Positions 26,504 to 34,832 of a stretch of 64,000 nt of DNA are shown here, in pieces; the stretch's first letter is position 1, and each line of letters starts with the position of its first letter. The notes below the pieces were generated by a model. The model saw only the letters and a list, made by a program, of their open reading frames with translations. It searched no databases and had not been told where the DNA came from. A program made the translations under genes and the position numbers. Source of the DNA: Halomonas korlensis (lineage in GTDB: Bacteria; Pseudomonadota; Gammaproteobacteria; Pseudomonadales; Halomonadaceae); NCBI RefSeq assembly GCF_900116705.1, contig NZ_FPBP01000011.1:1-64000 (forward strand), in the 5' to 3' direction.

Positions 26504-28087
26504 ATGGCAATGACCGACAAGCAGGCCACGTTCACCCATGATGACGACAGCGTGGCGGTAGTGATCGGCTCCGGCGCCGGGGGTGGCACCCTCGCCAACG
26601 AGCTGGCCCAACAGGGGATCGACGTCGTGGTGCTCGAAGCGGGCGCCCTGCACACCACCGCCGACTTCCTCGCCGACGAGTGGGCTTCCTTCTCGCAGCT
26701 CGCCTGGCTGGATACACGGACCACGTCGGGAAGTTTCCGCCTGGCTCGTGATTTCCCTACCTTGCCGGCGTGGATCGTCAAGGCCGTGGGCGGCACGACC
26801 GTGCATTGGGCCGGGGCCAGCCTACGCATCCGGCCCCACGAGTTCGCCGCCCTGTCGCACTATGGCGAGGTGGCCGGGGCCAACCTCCTCGACTGGCCGC
26901 TCAGCTACGACAATCTCGCTCCTTACTACGATCGCGCCGAAAAGCGCATGGGCGTGACGCGCACCAACGATAACAAGGGCCTGCCGGGCAACAATAATTT
27001 CAAGGTGATGCATGCCGGCGCCAGCAAGATGGGTTACTCGTGCAATACCGGGCACATGGCGATCAACAGCGAGACCCGCGATGGCCGTGCGGCCTGCCAG
27101 CAGCGAGGCTTCTGTTTCCAGGGCTGCAAGACGGGCGCCAAGTGGTCAACGCTCTATACCGAGCTGCCGGAAGGCATCGCCACCGGCCATCTGGAGCTGC
27201 GACCCGAATCGCATGTGGCGAGAATCGAGCACGACGATAGCGGCAAGGTGAGCGCAGTGGTTTACTTTGATGCCGACGGCCAGGAGCGGCGCCAGAAAGC
27301 TCGCTTGGTGGCCGTGGCCGGTAACTCCCTGGAAACGCCGCGACTGCTGCTCAATTCGGCGAGCGCTGCCTTCCCCGCCGGGCTCGCCAACGGCTCCGGT
27401 CAGGTGGGGCGCAACTACATGCGCCACATGACGGGGTCGGTCTATGCCACCTTCGACGACCCCGTGCATATGTACCGGGGCACCACCATGGCCGGCATCA
27501 TCTCGGACGAGTCGAATCATGACCCCTCGCGTGGCTTCGTCGGCGGCTATGAAATGGAAACCTTGTCGCTGGGCCTGCCGTTCATGGCGGCCTTCCTCGA
27601 TCCCGGCGCCTGGGGCCCCCGCTTCGCCGGCGCCATGGACCAGTACGATCACATGGCCGGGATGTGGCTGGTCGGCGAAGACTTGCCGCAGGAAACCAAT
27701 CGAGTCACCCTCAACCCCGAGGTCACCGACCGTTTCGGGCTGCCGGTCGCCAACGTGCACTACGATGACCACCTGAACGATATCGCCATGCGTGACCATG
27801 GGTACCGCCAGGGCGCCGAGCTGTATCGTTCGGTGGGAGCGAAGGATATCTACGAGGTGCCGCCATACCCCTCGACCCATAACCTGGGTACCTGTCGAAT
27901 GAGCGAGCGACCCGAGGATGGGGTGTGCAACGGCTATGGCCGCGCCCACGAGATTCCCAATCTGTTCATCTCGGATGGCAGCCAGTTCACAACATCGGCA
28001 GCGGAGAACCCGACCCTGACCATCGTGTCCCTGGCCATTCGCCAAGCCGAGCACATCGGTCAGCTGATGCAGCAGGGCGACGTCTGA
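26504..28087 (+). CDS. GMC-family FAD oxidoreductase (dehydrogenase large subunit)
   Basis: A 527-residue GMC oxidoreductase. VVIGSGAGGGTLANELAQQG (residues about 18-37) is the FAD-binding GxGxxG; VGGTTVHWAGASLR is the second GMC block. A cysteine group ACQQRGFCFQGCKTGA near residue 195 lies where sugar dehydrogenases of the FAD-GDH type bind a 3Fe-4S cluster. The C-terminal THNLGTCRMSE and ISDGSQFTTSAAENPTLT contain the catalytic region. It pairs with the Tat-signal subunit upstream and is likely periplasmic; no cytochrome c subunit gene follows. Substrate (alcohol or sugar) not predictable. Confidence 0.9.
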   Translation: MAMTDKQATFTHDDDSVAVVIGSGAGGGTLANELAQQGIDVVVLEAGALHTTADFLADEWASFSQLAWLDTRTTSGSFRLARDFPTLPAWIVKAVGGTTVHWAGASLRIRPHEFAALSHYGEVAGANLLDWPLSYDNLAPYYDRAEKRMGVTRTNDNKGLPGNNNFKVMHAGASKMGYSCNTGHMAINSETRDGRAACQQRGFCFQGCKTGAKWSTLYTELPEGIATGHLELRPESHVARIEHDDSGKVSAVVYFDADGQERRQKARLVAVAGNSLETPRLLLNSASAAFPAGLANGSGQVGRNYMRHMTGSVYATFDDPVHMYRGTTMAGIISDESNHDPSRGFVGGYEMETLSLGLPFMAAFLDPGAWGPRFAGAMDQYDHMAGMWLVGEDLPQETNRVTLNPEVTDRFGLPVANVHYDDHLNDIAMRDHGYRQGAELYRSVGAKDIYEVPPYPSTHNLGTCRMSERPEDGVCNGYGRAHEIPNLFISDGSQFTTSAAENPTLTIVSLAIRQAEHIGQLMQQGDV

Positions 28088-28150
28088 GCCCGTGCCCGGC
28101 CCACGCTGCTCTTTTCACCAGATTTCACGTCATCAACCAAGGAAAACGCT

Positions 28151-28696
28151 ATGAGCTTTCAGGGCGAGCAGCACCCGGGCGTCGAGACGCCACCCGCCGA
28201 AACCGAAGGCTTTCGCCTCAATCACACCATGCTGCGCATCAAGGACCCGCGGACCTCGCTGGCCTTCTATACGCGGGTATTCGGCATGCGGGTGTTGCGT
28301 CGGCTGGACTTCGAGGAGATGCAGTTCTCGCTGTACTTTCTGGGTCGCCCCGAGACCGGCGAAACATTGCCCGAGGATGCAGGTGAACGCACCGTCTGGA
28401 CCTTCAGTCAGCGTGGCTTGCTGGAATTGACCCACAACTGGGGCAGCGAGGAAAAAGCGGGGCGCCTCTATCATGATGGTAATGCCGAACCGCAGGGTTT
28501 CGGGCACATCTGTTTCTCGGTGCCGGACCTCGACGCCACTGAAGCCTGGTTCGACGCCAACGACGTCGAATTCGTCAAGCGCTCGGACCAGGGCAAGATG
28601 AAGAACGTGATCTTCGTGAAGGACGTCGACGGCTACTGGATCGAAGTGGTGCAAGCGGATCGCCTGTCGGCGCTGGGCGACCAGGCGAGTCGCTGA
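28151..28696 (+). CDS. gloA: Lactoylglutathione lyase (glyoxalase I)
   Basis: A 181-residue VOC-fold enzyme of the longer, eukaryote-like glyoxalase I type. It converts the methylglyoxal-glutathione hemithioacetal to S-lactoylglutathione. The metal-ligand positions are visible: His25 in RLNHTMLRIKDP, Glu in LELTHNWG, His in GFGHICFSVPDL and Glu in GYWIEVVQ. PRTSLAFYTRVFGM is a family signature. AAGGAAAACG precedes the ATG. Followed by a strong hairpin. Confidence 0.94.
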   Translation: MSFQGEQHPGVETPPAETEGFRLNHTMLRIKDPRTSLAFYTRVFGMRVLRRLDFEEMQFSLYFLGRPETGETLPEDAGERTVWTFSQRGLLELTHNWGSEEKAGRLYHDGNAEPQGFGHICFSVPDLDATEAWFDANDVEFVKRSDQGKMKNVIFVKDVDGYWIEVVQADRLSALGDQASR

Positions 28697-28733
28697 TGCC
28701 GCGCTGAGCGAATCTACTCGACCGCCAGCGCCA

Positions 28734-28771
28734 CACTCCCTCGCGGCGACGAACCTTGCCGCGAGGGAGTG
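28734..28771. terminator. 14-bp perfect hairpin between gloA and HDAC-like gene
   Basis: CACTCCCTCGCGGC (28734-28747) pairs perfectly with GCCGCGAGGGAGTG (28758-28771) around a 10-nt loop. It sits between two convergent genes and can serve both. T-runs are weak on either strand. Confidence 0.72.
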
Positions 28772-28781
28772 CGTTGGTCAT

Positions 28782-29912
28782 TCATGTTTTCAGGTCGCTC
28801 GGCACCTCATTATCGTCGTTGAGCCTGACGAAGGCACCGCGGTGAAAGGCTGCCGCGGCCTCTACTTCCGCCAAGCCGATGCTTCCGGGTACCGGCGGCG
28901 GCTGACCGGCCAGCACGCTGAGTACCGACCTGACGCCCTTCGACAGGGATTCCAGGTTGTAGCCGCCTTCGAGAACGAAGACCAGATTGCCGTTGCAGTG
29001 GCGATGAGCCATCTGTTGCAGGATGCCCGTCATGACGGCGAAACCTTCGTAGGAGACGTTCAGCGCCAGGTCGTGCCAGTGCGGATCGAAGCCGGCCGAC
29101 ACCAGGATCAGGTCGGGCTGGAACCAGTCGGCGGCGGGGACCAGAATCTCCCGAAACGCTTTCAGATAAGCCTCGTCCCCGGCCCCGCCGGGCATGGGAA
29201 TATTGACCGTGGTGCCTTCGCCGAGCCCGGCACCGATTTCCTCGAGATGGCCCGAGCCCGGATAGAAGGGCGCGGTGCGATGAATGTCGACGAACAGCAC
29301 GTCCGGGTCCGCCCAGAAGATCTCCTGGGTGCCGTTGCCGTGATGCGCATCCCAGTCGACGATCATCACGCGCTGGCAGCCCAGCACCGCCTGGGCGTGC
29401 GCGGCGGCCACGGCCACATTGTTGAACAGGCAGAAGCCGCGGGCGCGCACCGGCTCGGCATGATGGCCGGGCGGGCGCACCAGGGCGAAGCTGCTGTCGG
29501 CGCGTCCCTGCAGTACTGCTTCGACAGCGGCAATCGCCGTGCCGGCGGCGACTTCGGCGGCCTCGATGCTGCCGGGCGAGACGGCGGTGGTATCCACGTC
29601 GAGCCAGGCGTTCTTGCCACGCAGCGCGAAAAGGTGGTCCAGGTGGGCGGTTGTGTGAACGCGGGCGAGCTGTTCGCGCGTGGCCTCGATGCCCGCTTCG
29701 AAACGCACCCCGGCGACCGGTTCGCGTTCCAGCAATTCGCGAATGGTCGTCAAGCGACCGGGATGTTCAGGATACTTCCACGGCGCGCTCAGGCCGGAAA
29801 GAAGGTGCCGAATCCGACGGTCCATGCGATCGGGCAGAAAAGGGACCTCGAGATTCGGCTCGTGGGCCAGGACCCGTTCATCGTAGAAAGCGATCACTCT
29901 GTTCTCATCGGC
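28782..29912 (-). CDS. Histone deacetylase-family amidohydrolase
   Basis: A 376-residue class II HDAC-like protein (acetoin-utilisation/acetylpolyamine amidohydrolase group), a zinc deacetylase acting on acetyl-lysine or acetylated small amines. Active-site stretches are ALVRPPGHHAEP (His pair), FNNVAVAAAH, VDWDAHHGNGTQEIF (zinc Asp and His) and LVSAGFDPHWHD (zinc Asp). GTG 29912 has GGGAG 8 bp upstream and is preferred to ATG 29960. A 165-bp gap with no recognised feature separates it from the next gene. Confidence 0.88.
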   Translation of the reverse strand, partial: ADENRVIAFYDERVLAHEPNLEVPFLPDRMDRRIRHLLSGLSAPWKYPEHPGRLTTIRELLEREPVAGVRFEAGIEATREQLARVHTTAHLDHLFALRGKNAWLDVDTTAVSPGSIEAAEVAAGTAIAAVEAVLQGRADSSFALVRPPGHHAEPVRARGFCLFNNVAVAAAHAQAVLGCQRVMIVDWDAHHGNGTQEIFWADPDVLFVDIHRTAPFYPGSGHLEEIGAGLGEGTTVNIPMPGGAGDEAYLKAFREILVPAADWFQPDLILVSAGFDPHWHDLALNVSYEGFAVMTGILQQMAHRHCNGNLVFVLEGGYNLESLSKGVRSVLSVLAGQPPPVPGSIGLAEVEAAAAFHRGAFVRLNDDNEVPSDLKT

Positions 29913-30107
29913 CACTGGCAGGGCTCCCGGGGCTAACAAAGCAATGTGGAGAGAAGACAAAGGTCATGAGCGCTATTCCCTCGTCGCCATGACATTAGCT
30001 CCCTCCACGATTTTAACGACTTCACTATGACTGATTAGCATATTTCCGGCTCGTCACATAGTGGCGGCCGGCCTGCAGGGTGGCTAATGTCTGCGACAAC
30101 TATGGGC

Positions 30108-31010
30108 TCACGGTTGAGGCAGACAGGTGGGCAAACTATCGCGAAGCGAGCGCGGCGAGATGCCTAGATCGGCGAAGGTGCCCACGCCAGCGCCGACAAC
30201 GTTGTCCCGCTGCATCAGAATGACCTGGTCGGACGTCAGCGGCGGGTTCTTCAGCAACGCGGCGGCCCCGGCCAGCGCTCGCCAGATGATAAACGGCACT
30301 GGTATCAGCGGTCTCTCGCGATGTAGATGAGCCAACAATAGCGTCAGGATGTCGCGATAACGCATGACATCGGGCCCACCGAACTCGAAGAGTCGACGTC
30401 GAGTGAGTGGCTCGCCCAGCAGTCGAATCAGGGCGCGGGCGACGTCGACGACGTGAACCGGTTGAAGCCGGGTCTCTCCGCGACCGAAGAGAGGAATCGC
30501 TGGCAGCCGGGTGAGACCGGCAAGGGTGGTGAGAAAGGCGTCGTCGGGGCCGAAAAGTACACTGAGCCGCACCAATATGGCGCCGGGTAGCGCCTCCAGC
30601 ACGGCGCTTTCTCCCTTCGCACGAGCGCGAATGTATGACGAGCGCGAGTCGGTACGGGCACCGATGCCGGAAATATGCACGAGGCGTTCGATGCCCGCCT
30701 GGCGCGCCAGAGAGGCCAGGCGAGTGGCACCCTCGACATGTATCGTTTCGAAGCTCGCACCCGGCTGCTCGACATATAGGCTCACCGCATTGACTACGCT
30801 GTCCGCGCCGGCAATGGCCGCCTTTACGCTGTGGCTGTCGCGAATATCGGCGCGGACCAGCTCGATGGATTCGCTGCCTTCGATGTGCAGCGGCATGGCA
30901 GGATGCCTCGCGGCAATACGCACCCTTTGGCCGGCATCCACCAGTTCACGCACGATGGCGCGACCGAGAAAGCCGGTGCCACCGAAAACTGTGATCAGCT
31001 GTGCGGGCAT
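30108..31010 (-). CDS. NAD(P)-binding SDR-a5/NDUFA9-like (NmrA-type) protein
   Basis: A 300-residue atypical short-chain dehydrogenase. ITVFGGTGFLGRAIVRELVDAG is the Rossmann dinucleotide site. HISGIGARTDSRSSYIRARAKGE replaces the normal YxxxK spacing region, and VRLSVLFGPDDAFL and LQPVHVVDVARAL follow the pattern of the complex I NDUFA9-like family. Such bacterial proteins are of uncertain function; a quinone-related or structural role has been proposed. The start lacks a good ribosome site. Confidence 0.83.
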   Translation of the reverse strand: MPAQLITVFGGTGFLGRAIVRELVDAGQRVRIAARHPAMPLHIEGSESIELVRADIRDSHSVKAAIAGADSVVNAVSLYVEQPGASFETIHVEGATRLASLARQAGIERLVHISGIGARTDSRSSYIRARAKGESAVLEALPGAILVRLSVLFGPDDAFLTTLAGLTRLPAIPLFGRGETRLQPVHVVDVARALIRLLGEPLTRRRLFEFGGPDVMRYRDILTLLLAHLHRERPLIPVPFIIWRALAGAAALLKNPPLTSDQVILMQRDNVVGAGVGTFADLGISPRSLRDSLPTCLPQP

Positions 31011-31129
31011 AAAAGGTATTCCGAAAACCGGGAAGACTCGTGGGTATTGTGCCCGCTTGCCTGTTTAATGGGAACGTAGGCCAGTCAGCCATTTAGCCCA
31101 TGGCATTATTGCGACAAAACTCTACTGAG

Positions 31130-31774
31130 TTATTTCGTACGCGACGATCGCGTGGCATCGAGCAGTCGTTCGACGGCCAGCAGTAACTGACGACGCGGCT
31201 GTGCGCCTTCCAGAATGCCGGCATGCTCACCATCAATCGAGAAGCGCAGGCCAGGCACACCGCTGATGCCCAAGTCATGAGCCTGACGCTGATCGGCAAG
31301 GACTTGCCCACGATAGTGTCCGGCAACCAGCGCCTCGTTCAATGCTCCCCCGTTAAGGCCCAGCTCGTAGGCCAGGTTGACCAACGCCTGAGTGTCGGCC
31401 AGGTTCAGGCTGTTTTCGAAGAAACCGCGAAACAGCGCCCGCCGCAGGACCTCGGCCTTGTCGGGTTGTTCAGCGTCTGCCCAGGCGCTGGCCTCGTGAG
31501 CGAGGCGTGAGCGTGGCTGGCGCTTGGGTAAGCGCAAGGTCATGCCTCGCTCGGTGGCCATGGGGTAGACGGCGCGGGCCCAGATGTCATGCAGGTAGTC
31601 GCCGTCGGGGTCAAGTGTCGGGGCAGGGTCGGGACGCAGCTCGAAGGCCCGCCAACGCAGATTTACCACGTCGCCGAAACGCTCGAGTACGGCATCGAGT
31701 TCTGGCAGTTCCAGGTAACAGAAGGGGCAAACGTAGTCGCTGAATACGTCGAGGGTGATGCGTGCTGGAGGCAT
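31130..31774 (-). CDS. DsbA-family oxidoreductase (FrnE-like)
   Basis: A 214-residue thioredoxin-fold protein with the DsbA helical insertion. The active-site motif is CPFC in FSDYVCPFCYLELP (about residues 11-24). The cis-Pro loop is GISGVPGLRFSI near residue 178. No signal peptide is visible, as expected for cytoplasmic FrnE-type proteins. AGGAG lies 7 bp before ATG 31774, and 13 upstream in-frame codons are not used. Divergent from sufR. Confidence 0.9.
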   Translation of the reverse strand: MPPARITLDVFSDYVCPFCYLELPELDAVLERFGDVVNLRWRAFELRPDPAPTLDPDGDYLHDIWARAVYPMATERGMTLRLPKRQPRSRLAHEASAWADAEQPDKAEVLRRALFRGFFENSLNLADTQALVNLAYELGLNGGALNEALVAGHYRGQVLADQRQAHDLGISGVPGLRFSIDGEHAGILEGAQPRRQLLLAVERLLDATRSSRTK

Positions 31775-31854
31775 GTCAGGGCTCCTGAAGAAGAGAAAGA
31801 GGGAGTATATCAACCGGTCGATCCTTCGAGAGGGATCACGGGTTGTGCATAGTT

Positions 31855-31874
31855 GCAGATGAGAATCGTTAGAC
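31855..31874 (+). promoter_or_regulatory. possible Fur box
   Basis: ATGAGAATCGTTA at 31859-31871 matches 11 of 13 positions of the Fur core ATGATAATCATTA. It lies between the DsbA-family gene and sufR, where iron control would make sense. A single site found by eye; not tested. Confidence 0.4.
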
Positions 31875-31956
31875 TTATTGCTGCTAACTGCAGCGATCTT
31901 GCTTCTATCGTAGATTGTGGCGGCAGGAACCTACGGCGGGGCTTCACATCGGAGTG

Positions 31957-31981
31957 ATACAGGACTAAAATGGTCCTCAAT
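31957..31981 (+). promoter_or_regulatory. IscR/Rrf2 type 1-like operator before sufR
   Basis: The 25-bp site begins ATAC and ends CAAT, with core GGACTAAAATGGTCC (31962-31976), matching the IscR type 1 consensus at about 16-17 of 25 positions, including GACT, the A/T centre and GTC. It lies 49 bp upstream of sufR, the Rrf2-family regulator, so autoregulation of the suf operon is likely. Confidence 0.65.
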
Positions 31982-32029
31982 TGAATGCGCCGCCTATTAC
32001 CGGGTGTCGCGCGACCCAGGAGGCCAGGC

Positions 32030-32494
32030 ATGCTCAAGCTCTCGCGGCTGACAGATTATGCCGCCGTGGTATTGGCGCAGATCGCTCGCCATCCAGAGCA
32101 GTCTCACGCCGCAGCCGAGCTGGCCGTGGCTGTTCAGCTTCCGCATCCCACCGTCAGTAAAACGCTCAAGATGCTGGTAAAGGCGGGGCTGCTGGTATCG
32201 CGCCGCGGGGTGCAGGGCGGCTATTCGCTGGCACGGCCTGCCTCTCACATCACGGCCATCGATATCATTACCGCTATCGAAGGGCCAGTGGCGATGACCG
32301 AGTGCAGCCAGGCCGATGGCGACTGTGACTTGGCCGCGACCTGTGGGGTCGCCGACAACTGGCAGCGCGTGTCGCTGGGTGTCCGCACCCTGCTCGATAG
32401 TGTGACCCTGGCTCATCTGGCGGATACGTCACCTATCAAGCTGCCGGTGCAGCTACCTATTCAAAGCGTGAGCCTGGCCAGCGACATGGCTTGA
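32030..32494 (+). CDS. sufR: Rrf2-family SUF system regulator
   Basis: A 154-residue Rrf2-family regulator resembling IscR and the SUF-operon regulator group. The winged helix occupies residues 1-75 (LSRLTDYAAVVLAQIA, HPTVSKTLKMLVKAGLLVSRRGVQGGY). Three cysteines at about 93-107 (ECSQADGDCDLAATC) are placed to bind an Fe-S cluster, as in IscR. AGGAGG precedes ATG 32030. It heads the operon sufR-BCDS-sufT and probably represses it when clusters are plentiful. Confidence 0.92.
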   Translation: MLKLSRLTDYAAVVLAQIARHPEQSHAAAELAVAVQLPHPTVSKTLKMLVKAGLLVSRRGVQGGYSLARPASHITAIDIITAIEGPVAMTECSQADGDCDLAATCGVADNWQRVSLGVRTLLDSVTLAHLADTSPIKLPVQLPIQSVSLASDMA

Positions 32495-32566
32495 GCCCAC
32501 AGAACCGGATTCACGACCCGAGGCGAGCGATGCTCGCCAGGCCAACTGCCCGGGAGGGGAAACATC

Positions 32567-34009
32567 ATGGCAACGCAGGAAATGGAACAGCTCGTCCGTC
32601 GCGAGTACAAGGAAGGTTTCATCACCGACATTGAAAGCGACACGGTCCCGCCAGGCCTTGACGAGAGCACCATCGCCTTCATCTCCCACAAGAAGGGCGA
32701 GCCGGAGTGGATGCTCGAGTGGCGCCTGAAGGCCTATCATCAGTGGCTTAAGATGACGCCTCCTTCCTGGGCGCACCTGGATTATCCGCCGATCGACTAC
32801 CAGTCGATCTCCTATTACAGCGCGCCCAAGCGTCCCGAGGACATGCCGCAGAGCCTCGACGAGGTGGACCCCAAGCTTCTCGAGACCTATGAGAAGCTCG
32901 GCATCCCGCTGCACGAGCGTGCGGCACTGGCCGGGGTGGCGGTAGACGCGGTATTCGACTCCGTCTCGGTGACCACGACCTTCAAGGAAAAGCTGCATGA
33001 GGCCGGGGTGATCTTCTGCTCCATGTCCGATGCGATTCGCGACTATCCCGAGCTGGTCAAGCAGTACCTGGGAACGGTCGTGCCTCAGGGTGATAACTAT
33101 TTCGCAGCATTGAACTCCGCGGTATTCACCGATGGCTCCTTCGTCTTCATACCCGAGGGTGTGACTTGCCCGATGGAGCTGTCCACGTATTTTCGCATCA
33201 ACGAAGCCAACACCGGTCAGTTCGAGCGCACGCTGATCATCTGCGAGAAGCAGGCCCAGGTGTCCTATCTGGAAGGCTGTACCGCGCCGATGCGTGACGA
33301 GAACCAGCTGCACGCGGCCGTCGTCGAACTGGTCGCGCTGGAAGACGCCTCGATCAAGTACTCCACGGTGCAGAACTGGTACCCGGGCGACGAGAACGGC
33401 AAGGGCGGCATCTACAACTTCGTCACCAAGCGCGGCGACTGCCGTGGCGATCGCTCGCACATCAGCTGGACCCAGGTCGAGACCGGCTCCGCGATCACCT
33501 GGAAGTATCCTTCCTGCCTGCTGCGCGGCAAGGACAGCATCGGTGAATTCTATTCTGTGGCGGTCACCAACGGTCGTCAGCAGGCCGATACCGGCACCAA
33601 GATGATCCATATCGGCGAGGGCACGCGCTCGACGATCGTCGCCAAGGGCATTTCCGCCGGCCGCTCCAACCAGTCCTACCGGGGGCTGGTGAAGATTGGC
33701 CCGCGCGCCAAGAACGCGCGCAACTTCACTCAGTGCGATTCACTGCTGATCGGCGATACCTGCGGGGCGCATACCTTTCCCTATCAGGAAATCGGTAACA
33801 GCACGGCGACCATCGAGCACGAGGCGACCACCTCGAAGATCGGCGAGGATCAGCTGTTCTATTGCCAGAGCCGCGGCATCTCCGAAGAGGATGCGGTGAA
33901 CATGATCGTCAACGGCTTTTGTAAGGATGTCTTCCAGGAATTGCCGATGGAGTTCGCGGTGGAAGCCGAAGCCCTGCTCAACGTGACGCTGGAAGGCGCC
34001 GTCGGTTAA
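32567..34009 (+). CDS. sufB: Fe-S cluster assembly protein SufB
   Basis: A 480-residue scaffold subunit of the SufBC2D complex, on which clusters are built. Family blocks include [32 protein letters not shown] (shortened here: LEGCTAP), [28 protein letters not shown] (partly: [13 protein letters not shown]), [12 protein letters not shown] and the C-terminal [16 protein letters not shown]. The conserved Cys and His ligand candidates of the beta-helix are retained. GGGAGGGGAAA precedes the ATG. Confidence 0.97.
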   Translation: MATQEMEQLVRREYKEGFITDIESDTVPPGLDESTIAFISHKKGEPEWMLEWRLKAYHQWLKMTPPSWAHLDYPPIDYQSISYYSAPKRPEDMPQSLDEVDPKLLETYEKLGIPLHERAALAGVAVDAVFDSVSVTTTFKEKLHEAGVIFCSMSDAIRDYPELVKQYLGTVVPQGDNYFAALNSAVFTDGSFVFIPEGVTCPMELSTYFRINEANTGQFERTLIICEKQAQVSYLEGCTAPMRDENQLHAAVVELVALEDASIKYSTVQNWYPGDENGKGGIYNFVTKRGDCRGDRSHISWTQVETGSAITWKYPSCLLRGKDSIGEFYSVAVTNGRQQADTGTKMIHIGEGTRSTIVAKGISAGRSNQSYRGLVKIGPRAKNARNFTQCDSLLIGDTCGAHTFPYQEIGNSTATIEHEATTSKIGEDQLFYCQSRGISEEDAVNMIVNGFCKDVFQELPMEFAVEAEALLNVTLEGAVG

Positions 34010-34079
34010 GACCCGACAGGCGAACCCACGAATATCCCGACGCCGCCGGTGCGGCGTGAATCGAATCAAGGTGATCAAC

Positions 34080-34832
34080 ATGCTCGAAGTCAAGGATCTG
34101 CACGTCACGGTCGAGGGTTCCGAGATCCTCAAGGGGCTCAGCCTTACCATCAAGGCGGGAGAAGTCCATGCCCTGATGGGCCCCAACGGGGCCGGCAAGT
34201 CGACCCTCTCCGCGGTCATCGCCGGCAAGGACGGTTATGAGGTGACACAGGGGTCCATCACCTTCGAGGGTCAGGATGTGCTCGAGATGGAAATCGAGGA
34301 GCGCGCCCGGGCGGGCCTGCTGCTGGGCTTCCAGTACCCGGTGGAGATCCCGGGGGTGAAGAATATCTACCTGCTGAAGGCCGCGCTCAATGCGCAACGC
34401 GAGGCTCGCGGTGAGGCAGAGATCGCCGCGCCCGAGTTCATGAAGCTGATCAAGGACCAACTGGCCTTCATGAGGATGGATGGAAGCTTCCTGCAGCGCG
34501 CCGTCAACCAAGGGTTTTCCGGCGGCGAAAAGAAGCGCAACGAGATCCTGCAGATGCTGGTCCTGCAGCCCAAGCTTGCCATGCTCGATGAGATCGACTC
34601 CGGTCTCGACATCGATGCCATGCGAATCGTGGCCGAGGGGATCAACTCCCTGCGCGCCGAGGATCGCGGCATCCTGCTGGTGACGCACTACCAGCGTCTG
34701 CTCGACTTCGTGGTGCCGGACAAGGTCCACGTACTGGTTGATGGCCGTATCGTCAAGAGTGGCGACGCCCAACTGGCGCATGAACTTGAAGCCCGTGGTT
34801 ACGACTGGCTGCTGGAGGAATCTGCCGCATGA
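34080..34832 (+). CDS. sufC: Fe-S assembly ATPase SufC
   Basis: A 250-residue ABC ATPase. MGPNGAGKSTLSAVIAG is Walker A (about residues 35-50), FSGGEKKRNEILQM is the signature and LAMLDEIDSGLDIDA is Walker B with the D-loop. Unlike transport ABCs it pairs with SufB and SufD. ATG 34080 follows AAGGTG by 9 bp; 24 bp of upstream frame are not used. Its last four bases overlap the start of sufD (ATGA). Confidence 0.97.
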   Translation: MLEVKDLHVTVEGSEILKGLSLTIKAGEVHALMGPNGAGKSTLSAVIAGKDGYEVTQGSITFEGQDVLEMEIEERARAGLLLGFQYPVEIPGVKNIYLLKAALNAQREARGEAEIAAPEFMKLIKDQLAFMRMDGSFLQRAVNQGFSGGEKKRNEILQMLVLQPKLAMLDEIDSGLDIDAMRIVAEGINSLRAEDRGILLVTHYQRLLDFVVPDKVHVLVDGRIVKSGDAQLAHELEARGYDWLLEESAA

